Source: Sapria himalayana (lineage: Eukaryota; Streptophyta; Magnoliopsida; Malpighiales; Rafflesiaceae). From it: DNA of 64,000 nt. Both the position numbers and the translations under genes were made by a program. The notes beneath the pieces were generated by a model. The model had not been told where the DNA came from. It did not search any database and worked only from the letters and a program-made list of their open reading frames with translations. Below, one piece after another: positions 39,986 through 53,300 of the stretch (its first letter is position 1; every line of letters begins with the position of its first letter). The stretch is taken from positions 186,001-250,000 of the forward strand of contig JAREIK010002425.1 of NCBI GenBank assembly GCA_029783825.1, given 5' to 3'.

Positions 39986-40270
39986 TTAGCTATAGAAAGT
40001 TATAAAAAGTAGTACTCGAGCTTTAACTATTTCTAGGGTCATTACTTTTGCTTTTGAAGATTGTCCAAAGTTACAATCATTCCTAGTGCAATGAGTTTGA
40101 AAATATAAAGATAAAATGCACAAGCTATGGTCATATCCAATACTGTGACCGAGTATTATAGTGATTAAATATGTATTGATGATCATTCTTAGTGCCATAA
40201 CAATATGTTCAACAGAGAGACACAAGTTATGGCATATTCTCATCGATATGATTTTGTGTTCTAGAGACAA
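39986..40270 (-). other. 94-aa open frame kept in both module copies (doubtful gene)
   Basis: The frame reads MSLEHKIISMRICHNLCLS, then LRMIINTYLITIILGHSIGYDHS. In the second module it is 60099-60392 and also open. About 12 of 94 residues differ, and most nucleotide differences change the amino acid, which argues against purifying selection. No domain, signal peptide or promoter is recognised. It is recorded because it is the only open frame conserved between the modules. Confidence 0.2.
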
Positions 40271-40462
40271 ATTATAAAATCATGACGATTGCTAATGCTA
40301 CAATAATCTAAAGCAAGAAAGAGACTGAATCCATAACTCACCCCTTGAGTCATGACTTTGTTTTACATATACAAAAAGATAAATCTGTGACATTCCTAAA
40401 AGTTGTGAATTTTAATTTAAATTTTACACTTAGTCATTTGATTATAAATGTGCAAAACATGA

Positions 40463-40540
40463 GATTTAGGATTTAGGTTTTATGGATTAGGGTTATACTT
40501 TATGGTTTAAGGTTTAGGATTTAATGTTTAGGGTTTATGG
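40463..40540 (+). repeat. Degenerate interstitial telomere-like tract
   Basis: About 78 bp of imperfect TTTAGGG/TTTATGG words (GATTTAGGATTTAGG, GGTTTAAGGTTTAGG, GTTTAGGGTTTATGG). The words are closer to the canonical plant telomere repeat than the blocks inside the satellite monomers. Confidence 0.75.
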
Positions 40541-41856
40541 TTTTTTTTGTTTTTTTTTGGAAAATACATACTTTATTTATCATTTAGCCACACAGCTTAC
40601 AAGATACTAAAAAGCTGACTAATTTAGGCTAGCCCACCAAATCCTATGCACCTTAATGATTCTATAAATTCCATAAAAAAACATAAAATCACCTTAAAGA
40701 TACATAAAAAACATAATGCCATAAATTCCAAGCGTACAAATACAACTAAAATCAACTGGAATTCTCGGACTTTAGAGTTGGCATTGAGTCATTATGCGCA
40801 CTGCGTCCTTTCCAATCGGATTTGTCCAAGCCTTTTGGAGGAACTTGAATGATGCAACATATTAAAACTATGCAAATATAAGATTGTGCATGTGTGTGAC
40901 TTGCAGCATCAAGCACTTGCCTATGTCATTGCTATGCAATGGAATACATGTAAAACTGAATACCCATAAATCCACAAGTCCATATCTACGACACTTTGTC
41001 AATTCATTCTTACCTCTGAATTCCACATTCTTTTGCTCTAATGATCCTCAAAAGAGTATCTATTGGGTTAGAATACTTCATCCTCGAGGTCCATTATTTG
41101 GCTCTAAGTTGCACCGACAAAATATCAAAAAATATGCATGCATCGGTGTGCATGTGTGATGAGGTCCATCTCATAGTCTAATTATCTACGCGTACAACCA
41201 AGTTAGAAAACAAGTAAAATTACAAAATGCTATAAAGATGGGTCTTCTGCTCTTGGGAGTGGAGCATCGCCTAATGTGTATTTACAAAACGCATTAGTGG
41301 GCCCCACTTATAGATACTCATGGATCCAGTTTCCCTCATTGAATGCTACATAGAGAATAGACAAGATTGTTTATGTGAGTATGTCATGATCCGTCTCTAC
41401 AAGTACATGGTGCATACAAAGTCCAAAATACAAATAAGACTAGGAACATAAACTACAAGTTTGAATCTTTCACTCCCGTGTGGCTTGTCTGGACTCCATT
41501 CCTAAATGGCCCTGCTTGGTGATGCTTTGGATTTTTTCGGCTCTCTAATTAATCATGGATTACCCGCTACTCCTATTGGATGATGGTTGGGTGTCCCTCT
41601 ATGCTGCATGATAGTGCTAGTCGGACCCACTCCTAGCTACTCCTGGGTTTACTCTCGACCACTTTGCTCAGTCTCGTCAGTTGTCTGAATGTTATCATCC
41701 CAGCTTGCTAGTAGGGCCCTCTACAAGTTGGTGGCCCATACATCTGGCTGCTTCTAGGACTTGCCGGCCCCTCTAAATGCTACACCAAAATGTACAAGAA
41801 TATGTGCACGTGTGTATTGTTGTCCGTCTCTATGTGTGTGTGGTGCAGCAGTATCA
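40541..41856 (-). other. Possible polyadenylated retrosequence (minus strand), copy 1
   Basis: On the minus strand a 3' UTR-like sequence ends with AATAAA (40572-40577), then 13 bp later an A-rich tail (40541-40558, A8 C A8 on the minus strand). That arrangement is typical of a reverse-transcribed polyadenylated RNA. The body has no long frame; plus-strand frames of 68 and 91 aa here are not kept in the second copy. The 5' limit is unknown and target duplications are not visible. Confidence 0.4.
40847..41850. repeat. Diverged internal repeats in module copy 1
   Basis: Four related stretches start near 40847, 41107, 41344 and 41778. Each has an ATGCTACA- or GTTGCACC-like start, an ACAAGAT-like middle, a TGTGCATGTGTG-like segment and, in the last three, GTCC(A/G)TCTC. 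The pair at 41344 and 41778 is closest (TGATCCGTCTCTACAAG and TTGTCCGTCTCTATG, each followed by TGGTGCA). The spacing is irregular (about 260, 237 and 434 bp). Confidence 0.5.
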
Positions 41857-42079
41857 GGGTTTAGGAGTTTAGTAATTTAAATATTTAGGTATTTTGTGGT
41901 TTATTGGTTTTATTTAAATAATTAAATAACAAAAAAAATTTATGATTTTTTCTCATTTTCAAGATTATAACAATTGAAGATATTATAATTTTTAATTTTT
42001 TTTCAAATGTTAATACAATATTTAATTATAATAATCATAAAAATTAAATATCATGTAAATTTAATATAAATAATTTTAT

Positions 42080-42103
42080 TGATCGATATTATTATATCGA
42101 TCA
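42080..42103. repeat. Hairpin TGATCGATAT-tatt-ATATCGATCA
   Basis: Perfect 10-bp arms with a 4-base loop, in the monomer body where most monomers read only a single TTGATAGATATTATAAT. It is preserved at 62167-62190 in the second unit. Confidence 0.8.
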
Positions 42104-43680
42104 TAAAATAGATTAATAAATTATTATTAATAAGATAGATATTAATTAAAATATATTTGCAAAACCTAAAATGATTTAAAATCTAAGTAAAATATATTAC
42201 TAAATAATAATTTTTTATTTTTATATTTTTGATTCTTTTTATAAGCTTATAAATTTTTTTGATGAAGATAAATTATATAAATTATATTTGTCTCATTCAT
42301 AATTTTATTTTGCAATTAATATTTCTATAAAAATAAACTAATAAATAATTAAAATGAATATTAAAATTATAATGAATACAAATAAAAATGAGATTTATGA
42401 TTAATTATTTAGGGTATACCGGTTTTATGGTTTAAGTATTTAAAAGTTTAGGAGCATAGTGATTTAAGAGTTTAGGCATTTAGTAGTTCATATGTTTTAT
42501 TTAAATAATGAAATAACAAAAAAATTATTTTTCAAATTTTTTATCAATTTTGAAGGTTATAACCTTTATAAATATAATAATTTTTAAATTTTTTTCAAAT
42601 GTGAATACAATATTTAGTTATAATAAACTTAAAAATTATATATCATGTAAATTAAAAATAAACAATTTTATTGATAGATATTAATAAACTAAATATAAAT
42701 ATAAATATAATAATGATCAAAAAATAAATTAATAAACTATTATATTTTGATAGATATTTATATATTATTTATAAATACATAAATATTTAAAGATGGTTTA
42801 AATGTTTAACTATTTAAGGATTTTGTGGTTTTGGGGTTTAGGAGTTTAATGATTTATGCAGTTAGGCATTTAGTAGATTATAGGTTTTTTATAAACAATA
42901 AAAAAACAAAAAAATTATTTTTGTGATTTTATCTAATTTTCAACGATGATAACCTTTAAAAATATAATAATTTTTAAATTATTTTCAAATGTAAATATAA
43001 TATTTAGTTATAATAATCTTTATAATTATATATCAATGTAAATTCAATATAAATAATTTTATTGATAAATATTCTAATAATAATCAAAAAATAAATTAAT
43101 AATCTATTATTAATAAGATAGATATCAATTAAATAATAATTACAAAACCTAAAATAATTCAGAAGCAAAGCAAAATATATTACTATATAATAATTTTTTG
43201 TTTTGAAAATTTTTTTTCTTTTAAAATGTTTATCTATAAATTCTTGATGAAAAATAATTATATAAATTATTTTTGTCTAGCTCTATTTATATTGTAATTA
43301 ATATTTATATATAAATAAAGAAATAAATAATTAAAATGAATATTTACAATTATACTGAAAAAAAATGAGATTTATTATTTATTATTTAGGGATACTATTT
43401 TAATTTAAAATTGATCTGTCTCACTAATAATTTATTTTTTAATTAATATTTCTATAAAAATAAACTGATAAATAATTAAAATAAAAATTTAAAATTATAT
43501 TCAATAAAAATAAAAATGAGATTTATGAAATTTTATTAATGTTTACCAGTTTAATAGTTTAAGTATTTAGAGGTTTTGTCATTTAAAAGTTTAGCGTATT
43601 ATGCTTTTAAGTATTTAGTGGTTGATAGGTTTTATTTAAACAATAAAATAACAAAAAAAATATTTTTGATATTTTTTAAC

Positions 43681-43708
43681 ATTTTCAAAGGTTATAACCT
43701 TTGAAAAT
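43681..43708. repeat. Perfect 28-bp satellite palindrome
   Basis: ATTTTCAAAGGTTA is followed by its exact reverse complement. It closes a long CA-type monomer and precedes the D monomer of HOR copy 5. Confidence 0.88.
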
Positions 43709-45964
43709 ATAAGGATTTTATATTTTTTTAAAAATATGAATACAATATTTAGTAATAATAATCATTATAATTAAAATTAATATAAACTAAATATAAACAA
43801 TTTTATTGATAGATATGATATCAATTATCAAAAAATAAATTAATATGCTATTATTAATATGATAGATATAAATTAAAATATAATTAAAAAACCTATAATG
43901 AATAAAAAACAATTTAAAATTTATTACTAAATAATAATTTTTGTATTTTAGTTTTTTCTTCTTTTTATAAGCTTATATATTTTTTTGATGAAAAATAAAT
44001 TATTTAAATTATATTTGTATCACTCATAATTTATTTAGTAATTAATATTTCAATATATTATTTTAATTATATTTAGCTTTACGAGTTTAAAGGTTTAAGT
44101 ATTTAGGGGCTTCGGGGTTTAGGAGTTTAGAGATTTATGTGTTTAGGCATTTAATGGTTTATAAGTTTTATTTAAACAATGATATAACAAAAAATTTATT
44201 TTTTTTATTTTTTATCAATTTTGAAGGTTATAACCTTTGAAAATATAACAATTTTAAATTTTTTTTATATGTGAATACTATATTTAGTTATGATAATCTT
44301 AATAATTATATATCATGTAAATTCAATATAAACAATTATATTGATAGATATTATATTAATGATCAAAAAATAAATCAATAAACTATTATTAATAAGAAAG
44401 ATTTAATTTAAAATATATTTACAAAATGTAAATTTATTCAAAATCAAAATAAAATATATTACTAAATAATAATTTTTTTGATGTTTTGATTCTTTTTATA
44501 AGTTTAAATTTTTTTTATTAAAAGTAAATTATTTAAATTATATTTATCTTTCTCATAATTTATTTTTAATTTATAATTCTATAAAAATAAACTAATAATT
44601 AATTAATATAATATTTAAAACTATAATGAATACAAATAATATAGAGATTTATTATTTATTATTCAGTATATACTAATTTAATGGTTTAAGTATATTGGTG
44701 TTTTGGGGTTTAGTGATTTAAGTGTTTAGGCCTTTAGTGATTTATAGTTTTTATTTAAAGAATGAAAGAATAAAAAATTTAATTTTTTGATTTTTTTTTT
44801 AATTTTTGAAGGTTATAACCTTTGAAAATATAATAATTTTTAATTTTTTTGAAATATGAATATAATATTTAGTTCTTAATAATTATATATAATATAAACT
44901 CAATATAAATAATTTTGTTAATACATTTTATAATAATGATCAATAAAACATTAATATACTATTATTAATAAGAATGAATAAAATAAAAATTTAATTAAAA
45001 ATTCTAAAATGATTCAAAATCAAAATAAAATATATTCCTTAATTAATAAATTTTTGTTTTTAAAATTTTACCTCTTTTTATAAGGATATATATTTTTTTT
45101 GTTGAAAAATTAATTATTTATATTAGATCTGTCGCACTAATAATTTATTTTGAAATTAATATTTCTATAAAAATAAACTGATAAATAATTAAAATAAAAA
45201 TTTAACATTATACTTAATAAAAATTAAATTGAGATTTATGATTTTTTATTAATGTATACCTGTTTAATGGTTTAAGTATTTAGAGGTTTTGTCGTATAGG
45301 AGTTTAGCAAATTATGTTTTTAAGCATTTAATGATTTAAAGGTTTTTTTAAAAAATAAAATAACAAAAAAAAATTGTAATTTTTCTCATTTTCATAGGTT
45401 TTAACCTTTGAAAATATAATAATATTTTAAATTTTTTGAAATGTGAATATAATATTTAGTTATTTTAATATTAATTATATATCATATAAATTCACTATAA
45501 ACAATTTTATTGATAGATAATATAATAGTGATCAAAAATTAAATTAATAAAGTATTAATAATAAGATAGATATTAATTAAAAAATATTTAAAATACCCAA
45601 ATAGATTCAAGATTAAACTATAATATATTACTGTATAAAAATTTTTAATTTTTAAATTTTTACTTCTTTTATAAGAGTATATATTTTTTTTAGTTAAAAA
45701 TAAATTATTTAATTTATATTTGTCGCACTCATAATTTATTTTGTAATAAATATTTTATAAAAATAAACTAATAATAATTAAAATCAATATTTAAAATTAT
45801 GATAAATAAAATAAAAATTAGATTTATTAATTATTAAGTAGTATATAGCGGTTTAAGGGTTGATGTATTTAGGAGTTTACTAAGTTACCTATATTTGCAT
45901 TCAGTGGTTTATATGTTTTATTTAAAAAATAAAATAACAAAAAAATTTTTTTGTTATTTTTTGA

Positions 45965-45994
45965 TATTTTCAAAGGTTATAACCTTTGAAAATA
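45965..45994. repeat. Perfect 30-bp satellite palindrome
   Basis: TATTTTCAAAGGTTA is followed by its exact reverse complement, at the end of a type B monomer. Confidence 0.88.
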
Positions 45995-48900
45995 CAATAA
46001 ATTTTAAATTTTTTTCAAAAGTGAATACAATCTTTAGTTATAATAATCATTATATTTATATATTATATAAATTCAATATAAACAAATTTATTGATAAATA
46101 TTCTAATAATGATCAAAAAATAAATTAATAATCTATTATTAATAAGATAGATATCAATTAAAATGTAATTACAAAACCTAAAATGATTCATAAGCAAAGC
46201 AAAATATATTATTATATAATAATTTTTTGTTTTGAATTTTTTTTTCTTTTAAAAAGTTTATTATATTTTTTGATGAAAAATAATTTATATAAATTATATT
46301 TGCCTAACTCATTATTTATTCTGTAATTAATATATTTATAAAAATAAACAAATAAATAATTAAAATGAATATTTAAATTTATAATTAAAAAAAATGAGTT
46401 TTATTATTTAAGATTTAGGGATACTAGTTTAATTTAAATTAGATATTTCTCACTAATAATTTATTTTGTAATTTATATTTCTATAAAAATAAACTGATAA
46501 ATATTTAAAATAATAATTTAAAATTATACTGAATAAAATTTAAAATGAGATTTATTATTTATTTTTACTGTATACCAGTTTAATGGATTAAGTATTTAGA
46601 GGTTTTTCATTTAGGATTTTAGCGATTTATTTTTTTAGGCTTTTAGTGGTTTATACGTTTTATTTAAAAAAATATCAAAAAAAATTTCTATAATTTTTTC
46701 TCATTTTCATAGGTTATAACCTTTGAAAATATAATAATATTTAAAATTTTTTGAAAAGTGAATACAATACTTAGTTATAATAATATTAATAATTATATAT
46801 CATATAAATTTAATATAATCAATTTTATTGATATATATTATAATAATGATTACAATTAAATTTATAAATTATTGATATTAAGATATATATTAATTAAAAA
46901 ATAATTACAAAACCCAAATTGATTTCAAAATTATAGTAAAATATATTTCTGGATAACAATTTTTAATTTTTAAATTTTTACTTATTTTATAAGCATATAT
47001 ATTTTTTAAATTATATTTGTCGCACTCATAATTTAGTTTGTAATAAATATTTCTATAAAAATAAACTAATAAATAATTAAAATGAATATTTAAAATTATA
47101 ATAAATAGAATTAAAAATTAGATTTATTAATTATTAAGTAGTATATAGCGGTTTAATGGTTTATGTATATTGGCATTACGGGGTTTCAGAGTTTACTGAT
47201 TTAACTGTGCATGCATTTAGTGGTTTATAGGTTTTATTTAAAAAAAATAACAAAAAATATATATTTATTTATTTATGATATTTTCAAATGTTATAACCTT
47301 TCAAAATATAATAATTTTTAATTTTTTTAAAAAGTGAATATAATCTTTAGTTATAATAATCATTATATTTATATATCTTATTATTTCAATATAAACAATG
47401 TTATTGAAAAATATTCTAATAATGATCAAAAAATAAATTAATGATCTATTTTAAATAATATAGATATCAATTAATATATAATTACAGAACCTAAAATGAT
47501 TCAGAAGCAAAGCAAAATATATTACTATATAATAATTTTTTGCTTTAAATTTCTTTTTTCTTTTAAAAAGTTAATCTATAATTTTTTGCTCAAAAACAAT
47601 TTATATAAATTATATTTGTCTAACTCTATTTATATTGTAATTAATATTTATATATAAATAAATAAATAATTAATTAAAATTATAATAAAAAAATGAGATT
47701 TATTATTTATTATTTAGGGATACCGATTTAATTGAAATTAGATTTGTCTCACTAATAGTTTATTTTGTTATTAATATTTCTATAAAAATGAATTGATAAA
47801 TAATTAAAATAAAAATTTAAAATTATTCTGAATAAAAATTAAAATGAGATTTATGATTTATTATTAATCTATACCAGTTTAATGGAATAAGTATTTAGAG
47901 GTTTTGTCATTTAGGAGTTTATCAATTTAATTTTTTAGGCTTTTAGTGGTTTATAGGTTTTATTTAAAAAATAAAACAACAATAAATATATTTTTATTAA
48001 TTTTTAATATTTTCAAATTTTATAACCTTTTAAAATATAATAATTTTAAAATTTTTTTTAAAATTTAATACAATCTTTAGTTATAATAATCATTATATTT
48101 ATATATCATATAAATTCAATATAAACAATTTTATTGATAAATATTCTAATAATGATCAAAAAATAAATTAATAATCTATTATTAATAAAATAGATTTCAA
48201 TTAAAAAAAATAGATATCAATTAAAATATAATTATAAAACCTAAAATGATTCAGAATCAACGTAAAATATATTACTATATAATAATTTATTGAAAATATA
48301 ATAATATTTACAATTTTTTGAAATGTGAATACAATGTTTAGTTATAATAATATTAATAATTATATATCATATAAATTCAATATAAACAATTCTATTGATA
48401 GTTAATATAAAAATGAATAAATATTAATTCAATAAACTATTAATAAAAAGATAGATATTAATTAAAAAATATTTATAAAACCCAAATTGATTCAAAATTA
48501 AAGTAAAATATATTAGTGAATAATAATTTTTAATTTTTAAATTTTTATATCTTTTATAAGCGGATATTTTTTTTTATTAAAAATAAATTAATTTATTTAT
48601 ATTTGTCGCACTCATACTTTATTTTGTAATAAATATATCTCTAAAAATAAACTAATAAATAATTAAAATGAATATTTAAAATTATAAAAAATAGAAATAA
48701 AAATTAGATTTATTAATTATTAAGTAGTATATAGAAGTTTAATAGTTTATGTATTTTGGCATTATGGGGGTTAGGAATTTACTGATTTAACTGTGTATGC
48801 ATTTAGCGGTTTATAGTTTTTATTTAAAAAATAAAATAAAAAAAATTAATTTTATTATTTTTTGATATTTTCAAACGTTATAACCTTTGAAAATATAATA

Positions 48901-49220
48901 ATTTTAAATTTTTTTCAAAAGTGAATAAATATGTATTTATAATAATCATAATAATTATAGATCATATAAATTCAATATAAACAATTTTATTGATAGATAT
49001 TCTAATAATTATTAAAAAATAAATTAAAAATTTATTATGAATAAGATTGATATTACTTAAAATATAATATCAAAACCTAAATGATTCAAAAGCAAAGCAG
49101 AATATATTACTTAATAAAAATTATTTGTTTGTAAATTTTTATTCTTTTTATAAGCTTATCTATTTTTTGATCAAAAATAATTTTTATAAATTATATTTTT
49201 AATATATAATTTATTTTATA

Positions 49221-49223
<3 letters not shown>

Positions 49224-49282
<59 letters not shown>

Positions 49283-49348
49283 GTATATATATATACACAC
49301 ATATATATATATGCATATATATATATATATATGTATGTATGTATGTAT
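49224..49348. repeat. Compound TA/GTAT microsatellite
   Basis: About 125 bp of (TA)n interrupted by (GTAT)4, a short ACACAC and (GTAT)4 again. It lies inside an F-related monomer at the same body position as the TA run at 835-862 in the left arm, so a short TA run there was probably ancestral and expanded separately. Confidence 0.9.
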
Positions 49349-50314
49349 AAAAAACTAATGATTCAAAATAAATTTTTTAAATTATAATGAAAACCAATAA
49401 AAATGAGATTTATTAATTATTATTTACGGTATAGCATTTTAAAAGATTATCTATTTAGGGGTATCGGGATTTGAGTTTAGTGATTTAAGTGTTTAGGCAT
49501 TTAGTGGTTTATAGGTTTTATTTAAACAATAAAATATCAAAAAAAATATTTTTTTTATTTTTTCACATGTTTAAATGTTATAATATTTGAAAATATAATA
49601 ATTTTAAAATTTTTTTAAAAGTGATTATAATATTTAGTTATAATTATTATTATATATATATATATATCATATAAATTCAATATAAACATTTTTATTGATA
49701 AATATTATAATAATGATAAAAAAATATTATAAGAATATATTATTAATAAATTAGATATCAATTAAAATATAATTACAAAACCTAAAATGATTCAGAAATA
49801 AAGCAAAATATATTACTATATAATTATTTTTTGTTTTTAGTTTTTATTTTCTTTTAATTAGTTTATCTATATTTTTTGTTGAAAAATAATTTATATAGAT
49901 AATATTTGTATAACTTATACTTTAATTTGTAATTAATATTTATATAAAAATAAACAAATAAATAATTAAAATGATTATTTAAAATTATAATGAAAAAAAT
50001 GAGATTTATTATTTATTATTTAGATTATACCGGTTTAATTTAAATTTTATCTGACTCACTAATAATTTTGTTTGTAATTAATATTTCTATAAAAATAAAC
50101 TGATAAATAATTAAAATAAAAAATTAAAATTTTACTTAATAAAAATTAAATTGAGATTTATGATTTATTATTAATGTATACCAATTTAATGGTTTATGTA
50201 TTTAAAGGATTTGCCATTTAGAAGTTTAGCAATTTAGGTTTTATAAATTTAGTGGTTTATATGTTTTATTTAAATAATGAAATAACAAAAAATTTATTTT
50301 TGATATTTTTTCAA

Positions 50315-53300
50315 ATTTTCAAAGGTTATAACATTTGAAAATATAATAATTTTAAAATTTTTTAAAAATGTTTATATAATATTTAGAAATAATAATTATT
50401 ATAACTATAAATAATATCAATTAAATATAAACAATTTTTTTGCTAAATATTATATCAATTATCAAAAAATAAATTAATAAACTATTATTAATATGATAAA
50501 TACAAATTAAAATATAATTAAAAAACCTATAATGATTCAAAACCAAAGTAAAATTTATTAATAAATAATAATTTTTTTTAGTTTTTGCATCATTTTATAT
50601 GCTTATATATTTTTTTGATGAAAAATATATTATTTAAATTATATTTGTATCACTCATAATTTATTTTGTAATTAATATTTATATAAATTATTTAAATTAT
50701 ATTTAAGGTTTACGAGTTTAAAGTTTTATGTATTTAGGGTCTTCAGGGTTTAGGAGTTTAGAGATTTATGTGTTTAGGCATTTAATGCTTTATAAGTTTT
50801 ATTTAAACAATTATATAATAAAAAATTTATTTTGTTATTTTTTATCATTTTTGGAGGTTATAACCTTTGAAAATATAATAATTTTTAAATTTGTTTTATA
50901 TGAGAATACTATATTTAGTTATGATAATCTTAATAATTATATATCATGTGAATTCAATATAAACAATTACATTAATATATATTATATTAATGATCAAAAA
51001 ATAAATTAATAAACTAATTTTAAAATGAAAGATATTATTTAAAATATATTTGCAAAACGTAAATTTATTCAAAATCAAAATAAAATATATTAATAAATAA
51101 TAATTTTTTTGATGTTTTGCTTCTTTTTATAAGTTTAATTTTTTTTTATTAAAAGTAAATTCTTTAAATTATATTTGTCTTCCTCATGATTTTTTTTTAA
51201 TTTATAATTCTATAAAAGTAAACTAATAAATAATTAAAATGAATATTTAAAACTATATTGAATACAAATAAAATAGATATTTATTATTTAGTATCCAGGA
51301 TATACTAGTTTAATGGTTTAAGTATTTAGGTGTTTTGGGGTTTAGTGATTTAAGTGTTTTGGCCTTTAGTGATTTATAGTTTTTATTTAAAGAATGAAAA
51401 AAAAATTTAATTTTTTGATTTTTTATTAATATTTGAAGGTTATAACATTTGAAATTATAATAATTTTTAATTTTTTTTAAATGTGAATATAATATTCAGT
51501 AATAATAATCTTAATAATTATATATAATGTAAACTCAATATAAATAATTTTATTAATAGATATTATAATAATGAACAAAAAAAATTGATAAACTATTATT
51601 AATAATAATGATATAAAGTAAAATATTATTCCAAAATCTAAAATGATTCAAAATAAAAATAAAATATTTTACTAAATAATAAATTTTTGTTTTTAAAATT
51701 TTGCCTCATTTTATAAGGATATATATTTTTTTTTGATGAAAAGTAAATTATTTAAATTAGATCCATCTACTAATAATTTATTTTGTAATTAATATTTCTA
51801 TAAAAATAAACTGATAAATAATTAAAATAAAAATTAAAAATTATACTTAATAAAAATTAAATTGAGATTTATGATTTTTTATTAATGTACACCTATTTAT
51901 TAGTTTAAGTATTTAAAGGTTTTGTCGTTTTGGAGTTTAGAAATTTATGTTTTTAGGCATTTAGTGGTTAATAAGTTTTATTTAAACAATAAAATAACAA
52001 AAAAATTTGTAAATTTTTCTCATTTTAATAGGTTATAACCTTTGAAAATATAATATATTTAAATTTTTTTCAAATGTGAATACAATATTTTGTTATAATA
52101 ATATTAATAATTATATATCATATATATTCAATATAAACAATTTTATTGATAGATAATATAATAATGATCAAAATTTAAATTAATAAACTATTAATAAAAA
52201 GATTGATATTAATTAAAAAATATTTAAAAACCTGAAATTGATTCAAAATTAAAGTAAAATATATTACTGGATAATAATTTTTAATTTTTAAATTTTTACT
52301 TCTTATATAAGCATATATTTTTTTTGATTAGAAATAAATTAATTAAAATATATATGTAGCTCTCATAATTTAATTTGTAATAAATATTTCTATAAAAATA
52401 AAATAATAAATAATTAAAATGAATATATAAAATTATAATAATTATAAATAAAAATTTGATTTATTAATTATTAAGTAGTATATAGTGGTTTAATGGTTTA
52501 TGTATTTAGGCATTATGAGGTTTAGGAGTTTACTGATTTAACTGTGTATGCATTTAGTGATTTATAGGTTTTATTAAAAAAATAAAACAATAAAAAAATT
52601 ATTTTTATTATTTTTTGATATTTTCAAAGGTTATAACCATTGAAAATATAATAAATTTTAAATTTTTATTAAATGTGAATACAATATTTAGTTATAATAA
52701 TCATTATATTTATATATCATATAAATTTAATATAAACAATTTTTTTGATAAATATTCTAATAATGTTCAAAAAATAAATTAATAATCTATTTTTAATAAG
52801 ATAGATATTAATTAAATTATATTTACAAAACCTAAAATGATTTAGAAGAAAAGCAAAATATATTACCATATAACAATTTTTTTTTGAAATTTTTTATTAT
52901 TTTAAAAAGTTTATTAATAATTTTTTGATGAAAAATAATTTATATAAATTCTATTGGTCTAACTCAATTTATTTTGCAATTAATATTTATATATAAATAA
53001 ACAAATAAATAATTAAAATGAATATTTAAACTTATAATGAAAAAAATGAGATTTATTATTTTATTATTTCGGGATACTAGTATAATTTAAATTAGATCTG
53101 TCTCACTAATAATTTTTTTTGTAATTAATATTTCTATAAAATAAATTGATAAATAATTTAAATAAAAATTTAAAAATATACTGAATAAAAATTAAAATGA
53201 GATTTATGATTTATTATTAATGTATAATAGTTTAATGATTTAAGTATTTAATGGTTTTGTCGTTATGAGTTTAGCGATTTATGTTTTTAGGCTTTTAGTG

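Larger units (their letters stand above)
39346..41856. repeat. 2.5-kb non-satellite module, copy 1
   Basis: Complex sequence of clearly higher GC than the array. It replaces about 100 bp of a type A monomer body: array text stops after TTATACTGAATAA and resumes at GGGTTTAGGAGTTTAG. No target duplication or terminal inverted repeat is visible. The left part (39346-40462) has no recognisable coding potential except one 94-aa frame. Then come a telomere-like tract (40463-40540), a poly-T tract and a segment (40560-41856) that reads as a 3' UTR-like sequence on the minus strand. I do not recognise the family. It could be a fragment of a retroelement, a retrocopied transcript or captured genomic DNA. 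It differs from its second copy by roughly 6-10 percent. Confidence 0.8.
43681..50314 (+). repeat. HOR copy 5 (D-E-A-B-CA-B-CA-B-F-CA)
   Basis: The longest HOR form seen, about 6.6 kb. D block at 44075-44165, E at 44665-44760, A at 45250-45350, B at 45830-45920, CA at 46420-46670, B at 47120-47230, CA at 47720-47960, B at 48710-48820, F at 49430-49520 (AAGATTATCTATTTAGGGG-like), CA at 50020-50280. Spacings begin with the same 540-585-585-575-735 signature. Confidence 0.72.

Noticed and set aside
40463..40540. True telomere end
   Set aside because: The tract is short and degenerate and is flanked by complex sequence on both sides, so it is interstitial.
40884..41159. 91-aa frame in module copy 1
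   Set aside because: Interrupted in module copy 2 (for example a TAG near 61139), with no recognised domain.
45895..46128. Plus-strand frames at 19662-19892, 45895-46128 and 50728-51009
   Set aside because: They overlap the recurrent minus-strand frame at the same monomer position and are not kept in sister monomers.
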